DNA of 64,000 nt from Ethanoligenens harbinense YUAN-3 (GTDB lineage Bacteria > Bacillota > Clostridia > Oscillospirales > Ethanoligenentaceae), in contig NC_014828.1 of NCBI RefSeq assembly GCF_000178115.2, positions 581,501 to 645,500 on the forward strand, read 5' to 3'. Positions 1 through 9,539 of this stretch are shown piece after piece. Within the stretch, counting starts at the first letter, position 1; the number at the start of each line of letters is the position of its first letter. The translations under genes were made by a program, and so were the position numbers. Below the pieces are notes generated by a model that worked only from the letters and a program-made list of their open reading frames with translations, was not told the DNA's origin and made no database searches.

Positions 1-1
1 T

Positions 2-3000
2 TATTGGGAAGGCTGGAAATATATCAGTATTCCGATTGACACATCTGCACATCCCGGGCCAATTAAGCTGCAGGACAATGGGTATGCCATTGATCTTATT
101 TCATTGAAATCAGGTACAACCGGCGGCGGCCCAATGACCAAAGGCAGCATTTATTTTGATAATTTCCGATTTGTTTATGGCACAGCTAATGATGATTTGT
201 ATGCACCTATCATTGATTCAGTGAACGTGGATGGTAAAGCATACAACTCTTCTTCTGTCAATATTTCTGCGAACATCCACGACGACACATCAGACAAATA
301 CATGAGTGGAATTAACTGGGACAGAGTACGTGTTTTGGTTGATGGAAAAGACTATACCTCTGATAAACAACACTTCTCATATGACAAAGATGGTATTGTG
401 TATCTTTCCGGCTACCAGTGGTCGGACGGCACGCACAAAGTCACGGTAGATATCCAGGATAATTTCGGGAATGAAACAACCAAGGATGTCTATTTCACCG
501 TGAATACAGGCAATGGCTCAAAACTCAGCTTGGAGCCGCAGGCGAACAGCGTGCAGCTGGGCGGCACCGGCGGTCTGGTTTTGAAGGCGGACGATATGTC
601 CACGGTGACCGGTGCCACGGCAACGGTCACTATCGGAAAGGGTTATCCCGTCACCAGCGTAGATTTTGCGCAGAGCGCCGCACAGAGCACCTATCAGTAC
701 GATGCTTCAACCGGCAATCTGACATTGAATATCCAGAACCGTGGCGCGGCCCAGAGTGCGGGCACACTGGCAACCATTCATGTTTCCGCGCCGAATACGG
801 TTGCTCAGGGCAGCAGCATCGCATACAGCGCGTCCGGTGCATTCACACTGACATCGCAGACATCAACCAGCTTTATTTCCTCGTTCTCCGCATCCGGCTC
901 GCTGTCCGTAGCCGCGGGGCTGAATATCACTGTCGGCCAGATGGTGGTCGGCTCACCGGGCACAATGACCGTAACGACAGCGGACGGCAAGGCTGCCGCA
1001 GGCGCGGATGTTACGTTTCTTTCCGCCGACGGAACAAAAACGGATCTTGGCACGACGGGTGCCGACGGAACGCTGCAATCGACTGTGCCGACGCAGACGG
1101 CACAAAAATTCACCCTTTGGGCTTCGCTCGGTGACGCATACAGCTTTGATACATCGGGCCAGTCATACAATCCTCAGTTGAGTGCGACACCGCAAAACCT
1201 GCTTGCCGGCTCGACGCAGGACGCTTCCACGGAAAAGACCTTTACCTGGATGACCAACCCGCTGCAAGGTGAAAACAAAGCCGTCATGCAGATTGCGCTC
1301 CAATCTGATTACGAGAAAAACGGAGAAAGCGCATTCAAGCATTATACCGGTACACGGCAGCTGATCACCTACTCCTCGGACAGCAGCGCGGTGGAGCTCA
1401 GCTCCGTGACGGCAACGGGGCTTTCGGCCGGAACTACTTATTCATACCGGGTGGGCGACGGAACCAACTGGTCGGATGTGCGCAGCTTTACAACGCTGAA
1501 AGCCGACGACGACCGGCTAACATTCAATGTGTTCGGCGACACACAGGTGACCAATACAAGCGGGCTGAGCGATTTCAGCACATTTCTTTCGCAGATTGAA
1601 AGCGCCGCTACAAAACCCGCGTTTTCCATCCATGTCGGCGACTTTACCGACGACCAGACAAACTTCAGTGAGATGAACATGACCGCCAACATGTTCAGCC
1701 AGCACGCGGCATTCGATTCGCTTGATGCCATCCATGTATTGGGCAACCACGAATATATGGGAGACGACGGGACAAAATCCGCAGCCATTTTGGGGCTGGC
1801 CGACAGCAATGGGCCGGATTGTGACAAAACCGGAACCTACTCGGTGGATTACGGAAACATGCACATTGCCGTGCTGGGCTGGACAGACAACGCAAGCGAC
1901 ATGGCAAAAAAGATGGACTGGCTGCGTCAGGACATGAAATCCACCAACAAGACATGGAAAATCATCGCCACGCACCAGCCGACCTATAATAAGAACCCGG
2001 ATGACAGCAGTACGCTTTTTTACGACACGCTGCCTCAGGTTTGCGACGAATTAGGCATCGACATCGTTTTCAGCGGGCATGACCATTCTTACGGCCGCAC
2101 CTATCCGATTTACAACAAAACGGCCGTGACCACCGACCCGACAAATTGCAACAGCGGCACGGTTTACATTTCCGCCGGCCACACGGGCGATAAAACCTAT
2201 GATATCAATCCGGTGTACCCGGATGCGTTCGCCAAGGTGCAGGCGGAAGCCAATAAAGACGACAAGGTTTATCTGACCTGCACCGTCAACAGCAATAAAA
2301 TGAACATAAAAGTAACGGATTCGGAGAACGGTGCCACCAGTGATGATGTAACGCTGACAGCACACAAAGCGGATAAGACCGCCCTTCAAAGTGGAATCAC
2401 CACCGCCAAAGCCCTGCTTGCCGGCGCGCAAACAGGAGACGGAAAAAACGAATATCCGCAAAGCGCGGTGAATGGCCTTTCTTCCGCCATCATCGCCGCC
2501 CAAACCGTAAACACCGACGACGACGCAACGCCGGAAGAAGTGTGCGCTGCCATTTCATCGCTGGGCGCGGCAGTCAATACGTTTAAGAGCAACGTGGTCA
2601 CGGTGGATGAGACGGCGCTGGACACACTGGTTGATACCGCGGGGCAGATTTCAGACAGCAATTCGTATACAGTTGCAAGCTGGGATACATTCCAATCCGC
2701 ACTGCAGGCCGCAAAGGGTGTGCAACAGGAACTTAACCCAACACAACAGGAAATCGACAGCGCGTATAATGTGCTTGACGCGGCCCAAAAGGGGCTGGCT
2801 TCGAGCGGTGATCCCACATCTTTAAATGTGGAGATTGCATTGACAGGTGCTTATCAGCAAAGCGATTACACGGCGGATTCATGGTCCGGGTTGCAAAAGG
2901 CGCTGGAATCGGCTCAAAGCGCGATTTCCGCCCGCAGTGGCCAAACGACACTGGACGCTGCGCTGGTTGCGCTCAAAAAGGCGGTGAACACTTTGGCGGA

Positions 3001-3598
3001 AACCGGCACCAAACGGGATACGGGCACCGGCGTGACACTCACCGTACCGGAAGGCACGCTGCCCGTGGGTTCCAGCATGCATGTCAGTCAGATTCAGAGC
3101 GGCAAGGATTACCATACCGCCGCGTATGCAGTGCGGGATGTTAGCAGCAAATTTGTGCTCTATGATATCTCTGTTCTGCTGCAAAACGGCACGGTATGGG
3201 AACCGTCCTCCAATATATCCATACAGATTTCGCTGCCCATCCCCGCGGGATATGACACAAGCCGCCTGGCTGTGTATTACATTGACGACAATGGCAACAA
3301 GGAGATGCAGAAGGGGCATGTCGAGAACGGATATTATGTTTTTATGGCGCAGCATTTGAGCCGGTATTTGTTGGCGGAGGTAAATAACACATCGTCCGAG
3401 GAAACATCTTCCGATAATAATTCCACCGGTTCCACAAGCAGTTCGTCCACTTCCACAAGCAGCGCGTCCACGTCTTCGGCGGCAAGCGCGTCAAACCCGG
3501 ATACCGGAAGCAGCTCGGTTCCGACTGCGGTTGGCGTGTTGGCTTTGGTACTGGGCACCGGCGTGTTCCTGCTCAAGACGGGCAAAAAGAAAAAATAA
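2..3598 (+). CDS. Wall-anchored metallophosphoesterase, 5' end outside window
   Basis: The frame is open from base 2, so the first internal start (TTG at 104) is not the real start; at least 1198 residues are visible. In order: a beta-rich region, a cohesin-like segment (about nt 510-900), a fibronectin-like purple-acid-phosphatase N-domain (nt 1200-1500), then a calcineurin-like phosphoesterase (nt 1520-2300) with the family metal motifs FGDTQ, HVGDFTDD, LGNHEY, ATHQP and SGHDHSYGR. Three FIVAR-like helical repeats follow (nt 2350-3000), then a beta domain, a Ser/Thr-rich stalk, NPDTG as a sortase signal, a hydrophobic segment and KTGKKKK. It should act outside the cell, covalently wall-linked. 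The substrate is unknown; upstream domains are cut off. Confidence 0.9.
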   Translation, partial: YWEGWKYISIPIDTSAHPGPIKLQDNGYAIDLISLKSGTTGGGPMTKGSIYFDNFRFVYGTANDDLYAPIIDSVNVDGKAYNSSSVNISANIHDDTSDKYMSGINWDRVRVLVDGKDYTSDKQHFSYDKDGIVYLSGYQWSDGTHKVTVDIQDNFGNETTKDVYFTVNTGNGSKLSLEPQANSVQLGGTGGLVLKADDMSTVTGATATVTIGKGYPVTSVDFAQSAAQSTYQYDASTGNLTLNIQNRGAAQSAGTLATIHVSAPNTVAQGSSIAYSASGAFTLTSQTSTSFISSFSASGSLSVAAGLNITVGQMVVGSPGTMTVTTADGKAAAGADVTFLSADGTKTDLGTTGADGTLQSTVPTQTAQKFTLWASLGDAYSFDTSGQSYNPQLSATPQNLLAGSTQDASTEKTFTWMTNPLQGENKAVMQIALQSDYEKNGESAFKHYTGTRQLITYSSDSSAVELSSVTATGLSAGTTYSYRVGDGTNWSDVRSFTTLKADDDRLTFNVFGDTQVTNTSGLSDFSTFLSQIESAATKPAFSIHVGDFTDDQTNFSEMNMTANMFSQHAAFDSLDAIHVLGNHEYMGDDGTKSAAILGLADSNGPDCDKTGTYSVDYGNMHIAVLGWTDNASDMAKKMDWLRQDMKSTNKTWKIIATHQPTYNKNPDDSSTLFYDTLPQVCDELGIDIVFSGHDHSYGRTYPIYNKTAVTTDPTNCNSGTVYISAGHTGDKTYDINPVYPDAFAKVQAEANKDDKVYLTCTVNSNKMNIKVTDSENGATSDDVTLTAHKADKTALQSGITTAKALLAGAQTGDGKNEYPQSAVNGLSSAIIAAQTVNTDDDATPEEVCAAISSLGAAVNTFKSNVVTVDETALDTLVDTAGQISDSNSYTVASWDTFQSALQAAKGVQQELNPTQQEIDSAYNVLDAAQKGLASSGDPTSLNVEIALTGAYQQSDYTADSWSGLQKALESAQSAISARSGQTTLDAALVALKKAVNTLAETGTKRDTGTGVTLTVPEGTLPVGSSMHVSQIQSGKDYHTAAYAVRDVSSKFVLYDISVLLQNGTVWEPSSNISIQISLPIPAGYDTSRLAVYYIDDNGNKEMQKGHVENGYYVFMAQHLSRYLLAEVNNTSSEETSSDNNSTGSTSSSSTSTSSASTSSAASASNPDTGSSSVPTAVGVLALVLGTGVFLLKTGKKKK

Positions 3599-3632
3599 TA
3601 CGAGCCAGATACGGTTGTCTTTTCGGCAATAG

Positions 3633-3659
3633 GAACCCCCCGGCAAAACCGGGGGGTTC
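3633..3659 (+). terminator. Rho-independent terminator of the phosphoesterase gene
   Basis: Perfect 11-bp inverted repeat GAACCCCCCGG / CCGGGGGGTTC with a 5-base loop, followed by TTC. It lies 35 bp after the stop codon at 3598. Confidence 0.8.
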
Positions 3660-3807
3660 TTCATAGACGGGTAACCCTATATTACTAGCCACGCGTCACG
3701 TCGCAAATGGGGGTGTAGTTTATTTCGGCTGATGAGGGATGTTTTTTCTTCTGAACATGTATGACAAGTGCTATCGTTGAGAAAATATAGAGGAAAGGCG
3801 GTGAGAT

Positions 3808-3981
3808 ATGATGGAAGCACCCTCTATGAAAGTGAAATGTGGAGTAGAGAATTGTCATTATAACCGGCAGAATATGTGCCATGCGAATAATCTGGAAGTC
3901 AACACAATGAGCGACAAAGTTTCGGCCAGCACCAGCGATGAAACCTGTTGCAGCACTTTTGTGGATCATTCGACAAAATAA
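3808..3981 (+). CDS. DUF1540 cysteine-rich mini-protein
   Basis: A 57-residue protein preceded by AAAGGCGGTG. It has the DUF1540 pattern: CGVENCHYN, then MCHANNLEV, then a C-terminal CC pair in ETCCSTF. Four to five conserved Cys suggest metal (probably zinc) binding; the family has no established function and is common in Clostridia. The gene stands alone between two terminator-like hairpins. ATG at 3811 is an equally possible start. The identification rests on the spacing of Cys, Asn and Tyr residues read directly from the translation. Confidence 0.8.
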   Translation: MMEAPSMKVKCGVENCHYNRQNMCHANNLEVNTMSDKVSASTSDETCCSTFVDHSTK

Positions 3982-4025
3982 CAGCCTAAACCCAAAAGGT
4001 TATGCCGGGGCATATCACCTTTAAC

Positions 4026-4063
4026 ACGCCCTGTCTATCGGTTTCCGCCGGTTGGCAGGGCGT
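4026..4063 (+). terminator. Terminator-like hairpin after the DUF1540 gene
   Basis: ACGCCCTG at 4026-4033 pairs with CAGGGCGT at 4056-4063, with a partly self-complementary interior. Only a weak T-rich tail (ATTCGTTTG) follows, so its efficiency is uncertain. Confidence 0.5.
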
Positions 4064-4141
4064 ATTCGTTTGCGTATTTACAAATTTGTAACAGTTGTGC
4101 CGCCCGATCATGTTATGCTGATGATAACTGGAGGCGAGCAT

Positions 4142-4282
4142 ATGGTTTTGCTTGGAATATTTGTCTATTTCATCTTTGCGATTTTGGGTATACTGCTGTA
4201 CTTCAATGGGAAAGACGTACCTTCGGATTTGCCTAAATCCGATACACCAGATATAGCAGCCACGGAGAAAATCAACCGTTGA
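4142..4282 (+). CDS. Small single-pass membrane protein, function unknown
   Basis: A 46-residue protein starting at the ATG that follows GGAGGCG (4130-4136). The open frame extends upstream to 4052, but the ribosome binding site fixes the shorter start. Residues 1-20 form one hydrophobic membrane segment (VLLGIFVYFIFAILGILLYF); the rest is a short polar tail rich in Asp, Pro and Lys. No family is recognised. It sits about 145 bp before the exported protein and ABC genes and may be cotranscribed with them. Confidence 0.5.
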   Translation: MVLLGIFVYFIFAILGILLYFNGKDVPSDLPKSDTPDIAATEKINR

Positions 4283-4428
4283 CCGATGCCTTGACCATAC
4301 GTATTCCCCAAAGATCCACTAATGGCGTTCTAATCTTGGCGGATTATAATTGTGCTGAAAACGGAACCGGTAGGATGTGGCTTTTACAGCGGAAACAAGC
4401 CTTTTGTTTTGTCGGGAAAGGAGCTATT

Positions 4429-5322
4429 ATGAAAAAGGGACATATTGCCATCTTGTCAGCGGCAGCAATTCTTGCGGGCGCCATGCTTATTCCGCCTGTC
4501 CAGGCGGCAACGATATCGGCGCTATCCGTCTTCCGGGTTTCCGACACGAAAACCATTACGATATCCATGACGGATATTCAGGCACTTTCGGCAAAGATAA
4601 AGCAACCGGGAGAAAATAAAACCAAATCGGCTGCGCAATCGGATGCAATTTCACAGCAGTTGGACGCTTATGCGAAATCGGAAGTACAACCGCTTGGCAG
4701 CACAAAAGAATTTCATGCGTTCTCTATATATCTGCCTGAGGGTGAGGCTTTGGGAACCCCGAAGCTCTACTCGATCAGCTCCCAGACCAAAACGGTCACG
4801 CTGGATACTCAAAAGCTGAATGCCGAGCTGGCAAAGGCCGGCGCCTCGCCGCTGAGCGAAACATATAACGGAACAAAAATCAGCATCGTTACACCACCTG
4901 CGGCGATCGCGGCCTATGCCGACGCAACCCTGTTGGAAACACAGGGAGCCTATATCGACGCACCCGCCAAAGAGGTAGACGCCCTGTGGAGCAGCCTGAC
5001 GAGCGCTACCGCCATCCCGGCTGATCTGCGCTCTCAGCTTGCAGCGATTGACCCCACCTCCCGCGATGTGTATCTGCCGGTGATTGAAGGGCTGGGCCGT
5101 CAGACGGATATCGGTGTCACGACCGGCTATCTCTATTCCGCAAAGGATCTGGCGCAGCTTTCCTCCGCAATTCCGAATTTCCCGGCTGCGGAGACGTTAT
5201 CCAAACTGCAAAGCGACAACACAACGGTTCTGATCTGGACGAAAAACGGTATCCTGTATGCTTTGGCTGGCAAAAAATCGGACAGCGCGTTGACACAGAT
5301 CGCAAGGAGCATCCATTCATGA
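4429..5322 (+). CDS. Exported protein of unknown function, ABC-linked
   Basis: 297 residues from the ATG at 4429, preceded by GGAAAGGAG; the open frame runs further upstream but only this start has a ribosome site and yields a signal peptide (residues 1-26: Lys-Lys, hydrophobic core, AxA-like VQAA). The mature part is a mixed Ala/Ser/Thr-rich fold with no cysteine lipobox and no motif I recognise. Its stop overlaps the start of the ABC ATPase gene (ATGA), so the product probably works with, or is exported by, that transporter. No function is assigned. Confidence 0.75.
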   Translation: MKKGHIAILSAAAILAGAMLIPPVQAATISALSVFRVSDTKTITISMTDIQALSAKIKQPGENKTKSAAQSDAISQQLDAYAKSEVQPLGSTKEFHAFSIYLPEGEALGTPKLYSISSQTKTVTLDTQKLNAELAKAGASPLSETYNGTKISIVTPPAAIAAYADATLLETQGAYIDAPAKEVDALWSSLTSATAIPADLRSQLAAIDPTSRDVYLPVIEGLGRQTDIGVTTGYLYSAKDLAQLSSAIPNFPAAETLSKLQSDNTTVLIWTKNGILYALAGKKSDSALTQIARSIHS

Positions 5323-6230
5323 TCATTGAGGCGGTAAATCTGTCCAAAAAATATCAAAACAAGCTTGTGGTCGACTCTGTCAGTTTTTCCGTTGAAAAAG
5401 GGCAGGTCTACGGTTTTTTGGGCCCGAATGGAGCCGGGAAAAGCACGTGCATCAAGATGCTGATGGGACTGGTTTTTCCTACTTCCGGGAAAGGACAGGT
5501 GCTCGGCAAACCCCTCGGTGATGTATCGGCTCGCATGAAACTCGGGTATTTGCCGGAGCTGTTTCGATACCAGGAATGGATGACCGGCGAGGATCTGCTT
5601 GATTTTCATTCCAGCTTGTTCCGGCTCAAGCCAGACCGGCAGCGCAACGCCGGCGTGCTCAGGCGCGTCGGCCTGTTGGGGCAGGAAAAGTATAAAGTGG
5701 GTAGCTACTCAAAAGGTATGCAGCAGCGTATCGGGCTTGCCTGCGCGCTGCTGCCCAACCCAGAACTTCTCTTTCTGGACGAGCCCACCTCCGCGCTGGA
5801 TCCAATCGGGCGAAAAGAGGTTCGCAATATCATTCTGGATCTGCAAAAAGAAGGCACAACCGTTTTTTTAAATAGTCACCTGCTTAGCGAGGTGGAGGCG
5901 GTCAGCGATTATATCACCATCATCAACAAAGGTTCCGTTGTGAGATCCGGAGCGATCCATGACCTTCTGATGAAACAAATCAACTTGAAAGTGACGTGCT
6001 CCCCCATCGCCGAGGAGCTGTTTTCAAACTTGAAACAGCACTTTGATGCGGAACTGAAGCCCCAAGGTCCAGATGGCACCCTTTATTTCAGGCTTACCAA
6101 CACCGATTCTGTCCATGAAATCGCTTCCTTTCTGATTTCACAGGGGCTGGAGTTGTATGAGCTTACTCCCCAGCACGAAACCCTGGAAAGTCTGTTTTTA
6201 AATGCGGTTGGGGAGGGAAGCGCAACATGA
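5319..6230 (+). CDS. ABC transporter ATP-binding protein (ABC-2 type exporter)
   Basis: 303 residues. Walker A GPNGAGKST at residues 35-43, signature YSKGMQQR near 130, Walker B LLFLDEPTSALDP near 150, and a switch His in LNSHLLSEVE. The C-terminal 80 residues form the extra domain seen in NatA/BcrA-like ATPases. The start overlaps the upstream stop and the stop overlaps the permease start (ATGA both times), so these genes are translationally coupled. Substrate unknown. The family normally drives export of peptides, lipids or drugs. Confidence 0.9.
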   Translation: MIIEAVNLSKKYQNKLVVDSVSFSVEKGQVYGFLGPNGAGKSTCIKMLMGLVFPTSGKGQVLGKPLGDVSARMKLGYLPELFRYQEWMTGEDLLDFHSSLFRLKPDRQRNAGVLRRVGLLGQEKYKVGSYSKGMQQRIGLACALLPNPELLFLDEPTSALDPIGRKEVRNIILDLQKEGTTVFLNSHLLSEVEAVSDYITIINKGSVVRSGAIHDLLMKQINLKVTCSPIAEELFSNLKQHFDAELKPQGPDGTLYFRLTNTDSVHEIASFLISQGLELYELTPQHETLESLFLNAVGEGSAT

Positions 6231-7081
6231 AATCGATCATGACCGTTACGCTGAAAGAGGCTATCCGCAAGAAAACCTTTCTGGTCATGGGCATCATCAC
6301 GGTTTTATATCTGATTTTCTGGGTCGCAATCCTGAACTATTTTCAGAATGCGCATTTAAGTAGCCGGAGCGTGGATTTTAAACCGCTCGCCTCCATCATG
6401 CTGACACAAACGGTTTTGCAGTTTTCCTCCATGATTATGTGCTTGCTCACGATTGTTCTGGGAGCCGGTGCCGTTTCATCCGAGTTGGAAACAGGAATGA
6501 TCCATGCCATGTTATCCAGGCCGTTGGGGCGTGCGGAATATATCCTGGGGAAATTTTTCGGGCTGGCTATTCTCATATCTGCCTATGCGACTGGACTGAT
6601 GGCGGCAATTCTGATTATTGGTCGGGCGTATTCGCTGGACACCATCATTGCGCTTTCGTTTCCGCAGATCGTACAAAGTTGGTTGATTTATATTTGCGTT
6701 CCACTGGCGGTATTATGCGTAACACTTTATGGCTCTATTTCGCTAAAAACCGTGCCGAACGGGTTGCTCATGATTTTCGTTTATATTCTCGGGAATATTG
6801 GCGGCATAGTGGAAATGATCGGGAATTACATCAATAGCAAAGTAATCAACAGCGTCGGGATTCTGATCAGTTTGATTTCTCCGTTTCACACATTATATGC
6901 GTCAGCAGAACGGGTTTTGCTGCCCTCATCGGGAATTGCCGGTGAACTGGTGCGCGGCGCAGGCGGACTGACCGGCAGCGGGCAACCTGCCTCGGTTGTT
7001 ATGTACCTTTATATTGCATTCTACGCCATTGGCTTTTTACTCATTTCGATTAGGAAGTTTAGAAAACTTGACATTACTTGA
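6227..7081 (+). CDS. ABC-2 type transporter permease
   Basis: 284 residues with about six hydrophobic segments: an N-terminal helix near residue 20, then helices near 65, 110, 150, 185 and 265, and a short cytoplasmic end (RKFRKLDIT). Glu and Gly positions around 'SSELETGMIHAMLSRPLGR' match the ABC-2 permease cytoplasmic loop. It is coupled to the ATPase by a 4-bp overlap and forms the membrane partner of that protein. Confidence 0.88.
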   Translation: MKSIMTVTLKEAIRKKTFLVMGIITVLYLIFWVAILNYFQNAHLSSRSVDFKPLASIMLTQTVLQFSSMIMCLLTIVLGAGAVSSELETGMIHAMLSRPLGRAEYILGKFFGLAILISAYATGLMAAILIIGRAYSLDTIIALSFPQIVQSWLIYICVPLAVLCVTLYGSISLKTVPNGLLMIFVYILGNIGGIVEMIGNYINSKVINSVGILISLISPFHTLYASAERVLLPSSGIAGELVRGAGGLTGSGQPASVVMYLYIAFYAIGFLLISIRKFRKLDIT

Positions 7082-7219
7082 ATGGTTCTGACCCAAAGCG
7101 GACGTATACTACGATCTACCGTGAAATGGATGCTCACAGAAAATGAAAACCCACACGGAAAGACCCGTCAGCAGCCGAAATGTCCATATGGTCGGGGTTG
7201 ATCGAGGGGGTGTGGAAAG

Positions 7220-7262
7220 CACCGCTCACGGCGCCAACCAGGCAGACTGTGGGCGGTGTTTT
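7220..7262 (+). terminator. Probable terminator of the ABC operon
   Basis: CACCGCTCAC (7220-7229) pairs imperfectly with GTGGGCGGTG (7249-7258) and is followed directly by TTTT. It lies 140 bp after the permease stop. Confidence 0.5.
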
Positions 7263-7818
7263 GTCATAATGAGATGCAAACGTTCCTAATTGTTATGTCG
7301 TTTTAGAAGCGGGCGTCTGTCAAAACAAACGCGCGAAACCCCATGTTATCCTTTGCTGATAAAAAATATCCGTTGCTGATAGGATGTGAAGAGCAAAACA
7401 TCTCCCCCCTGATATCTCTTGAAGGGAATGGTGGTTTGGAAGGCCATAGAACAGTATACATTTATTGCATGCACATAAAAAAAGAAGCAGCCATTGAAGT
7501 CGCAGGATTTGAATATAGAACCGATTGCTTTCTTGCAGGTTTTGCTATATGCAACGAGCAAAATTGCCGCAATGAGAGCTGCAACTTATGGCATTTCCGC
7601 ACGTCGACTAAGAAAGGTACGCACAATTCTCTTGATCCCGAATTAAAATTGAAATGAATATAACAGAACATCCAATCAGGCCGGAATTGCATTCCCGCGC
7701 GGATCGTACCAATCACCCACTGTACCTAAAAAACATAGTACGGGATCGTTGCGATTTGCCGGATTACGGACCCGTTCTCCGGATTCGGGAAATACTCCAA
7801 ACAGAACCACGATGCAAT

Positions 7819-7854
7819 ATGCCCTCTACCGGCAATCAAGCCGGTAGAGGGCAT
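7819..7854 (-). terminator. Strong hairpin 3' of the Ser/Thr/His-rich gene
   Basis: A perfect 15-bp inverted repeat (ATGCCCTCTACCGGC and its complement) with a 6-base loop. It sits 22 bp beyond the stop of the minus-strand gene at 7877. Neither side has a clean T-run, so it could serve both strands or protect the transcript end. Confidence 0.6.
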
Positions 7855-7876
7855 ACAATTTTGCGGCGTATGTCGA

Positions 7877-8161
7877 TTACGCTAAAATAGAGAAAGCTGC
7901 GGAAGCGCTTGTGGCGCTGGGTGTTGTATCATTCGTGCCAGTAGAAGTCGTGCTGACTGCGGAAGATGCCAGGCTATCGGTTAAGGCATCGGAAAAAGAA
8001 GTGGATGTGGCTCCCTGCGTGGGATCTGTGCTTTGGGTGGAACTCGTGTAGTGGTGATGGTGGCCGCCGTGTCTATGGACAGCCTGCGTGGATGAGGTCG
8101 TGCTGCTGGTGGCTTGCGTTGAAGCATATGGATTGTTGGAAACCCCACTGATTGCGCTCAT
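7877..8161 (-). CDS. Ser/Thr-rich low-complexity protein with a His cluster
   Basis: 94 residues, ATG preceded by GAAAGGA at good spacing. More than half of the residues are Ser, Thr or Ala. The middle holds HRHGGHHHHY, which could bind metal. There is no signal peptide, membrane segment or known domain; the protein is probably disordered. The ribosome site, the strong downstream hairpin and isolation from other genes support it as real. The opposite strand is also open for about 60 codons but lacks a ribosome site. Confidence 0.55.
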   Translation of the reverse strand: MSAISGVSNNPYASTQATSSTTSSTQAVHRHGGHHHHYTSSTQSTDPTQGATSTSFSDALTDSLASSAVSTTSTGTNDTTPSATSASAAFSILA

Positions 8162-8705
8162 GATAGTTCCTTTCTGCTGCGTTTGTACGTCTACCGCTAT
8201 TTTATTGCATTGGCAGAGAGAAGTCTTACAATGCGTGGGAAGATTCTGTAAAAAATCAATGAATAAACCATGAACGGAAAAGTCGGTTCATCTGCGGGAC
8301 CCGGTTACAGAAAGCAACCGGATCCCGTTTCTCATCTTGTGGGTATCGAAGGGAACCCTATCGACACCAAACGGATTGGAAGCACCCGTCAAACTATTGC
8401 CTGTTCGGAATCAATCTCATTGGCAACGGATACCTGGCGGTGTACTTTAAAGTGAAAGGCGATATTTTTTGTAAGTGCATGGTTTGCCCGGCATCCCGAA
8501 CCGGCGTGGAAGCTGGCGATGGCCGGTCCATATATGGGACTTGTCGGTGAAGTATTTTCATAACCGCATGTAGGTGTGATTGGTTGCATTTTTTTTTGAT
8601 AAATGTTTTAATGGGAGCAGAACTTCTATCAATCCTATAAAAACACGGGCCATATCGGTCAATATATAGGGGGATAGCAGGAATGTGCGGTAGGAGATGG
8701 GGAAA
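8162..8705. other. Intergenic region upstream of the DeoR gene
   Basis: About 540 bp. A terminator-like inverted repeat lies at 8295-8327 (CGGGACCCGGTT with AACCGGATCCCG, one mismatch) followed by TTTCTC. The open frames here lack ribosome sites and motifs. No consensus promoter for the regulator was identified with confidence. Confidence 0.45.
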
Positions 8706-9479
8706 ATGGTGCAAGAACGTTTAGAAAAAATCAAAGCATTGCTTTCTGCCAACGGTATGGTAAAAGCCAATGAGCTGACGCGCCAACTGGGTGTTTCCAT
8801 CGAAACGGTGCGCAGGGATCTGGAGTTTTTAGAAAAATGCGGATTGCTCAAGCGGGTCTACGGCGGCGGAATTGCCAACAATACCCGTGGAATTGAGCGC
8901 AATTATAGCAGCAGGGAATGTCTGCATATGGACGAAAAGCGCGCAATTGCAAAAAAAACCGCCTCGCTGGTGAACGATGGCGACGCATTGGTCATGGATC
9001 TTGGCACCACCACGCTGGAAGTGGCCAAATGCCTGGCGGATAAAAATGAGCTGACCATCCTGACGAATTCCCTGCCGGTGGGTATGGAGATGGTGAAAAA
9101 CAGGAGCTGCCATGTCTATATGCTGGGCGGGGAGCTACGTGACGGCGATTTTTCCACTTCCGGCCTGCTTGCGACCAGCGGCCTTTCCAATTTTCGTGTG
9201 GATAAAGCCATCTTTGGGGCCAGCGGCGTTTCACCGAAAAACGGCGTGACCGATTATCATGTGGAGGAGGCCAATGTCCGCCGCAGGATGATGGAGATTG
9301 CAGATAAAGTGATTCTTTGTACCGATTCCAGCAAATTTGCGATCAGCGCTTTTGTGCATGTGTGTGATGTGACCGATATCGACGTGATTGTAACGGATTC
9401 CGGTGTTTCGCAGCAGATGGTCGATGCGTTTGACGGACTTGCGGTGGAACTCAGCATCGCGCAGGTGACGGATTTGTGA
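8706..9479 (+). CDS. DeoR-family transcriptional regulator
   Basis: 257 residues from the ATG at 8706; AGGAG at 8692-8696 gives it 9-base spacing, while the in-frame ATG at 8697 would be too close. Residues 1-55 form the DeoR winged helix (ANELTRQLGVSIETVRRDLEFLEKCGLLKRVYGG). The remainder is the DeoR C-terminal sugar-phosphate sensor with DLGTTTLEVAKCL and TNSLPVGMEM. Such proteins usually repress a neighbouring catabolic operon and respond to a phosphorylated metabolite. The next operon, 170 bp downstream on the same strand, handles phosphoesters, so it is the likely target. Confidence 0.88.
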   Translation: MVQERLEKIKALLSANGMVKANELTRQLGVSIETVRRDLEFLEKCGLLKRVYGGGIANNTRGIERNYSSRECLHMDEKRAIAKKTASLVNDGDALVMDLGTTTLEVAKCLADKNELTILTNSLPVGMEMVKNRSCHVYMLGGELRDGDFSTSGLLATSGLSNFRVDKAIFGASGVSPKNGVTDYHVEEANVRRRMMEIADKVILCTDSSKFAISAFVHVCDVTDIDVIVTDSGVSQQMVDAFDGLAVELSIAQVTDL

Positions 9480-9539
9480 TGTTTTGCAGGCATGTTGACT
9501 GGTTGTGTGGATTTTTGGCAATGTAATTACATGATTATT

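Larger units (their letters stand above)
7082..7876. other. Intergenic region without a supported gene
   Basis: About 800 bp. It holds an imperfect terminator-like hairpin at 7220-7262 and a strong hairpin at 7819-7854. A 104-codon open frame at 7343-7657 exists, but it lacks a ribosome site, has no recognisable motif and is overlapped by frames on the other strand, so it is not called. Confidence 0.5.

Noticed and set aside
7343-7657. 104-codon open frame
   Set aside because: No ribosome site before its ATG, no motif, and it lies in a gap with competing open frames on the other strand.
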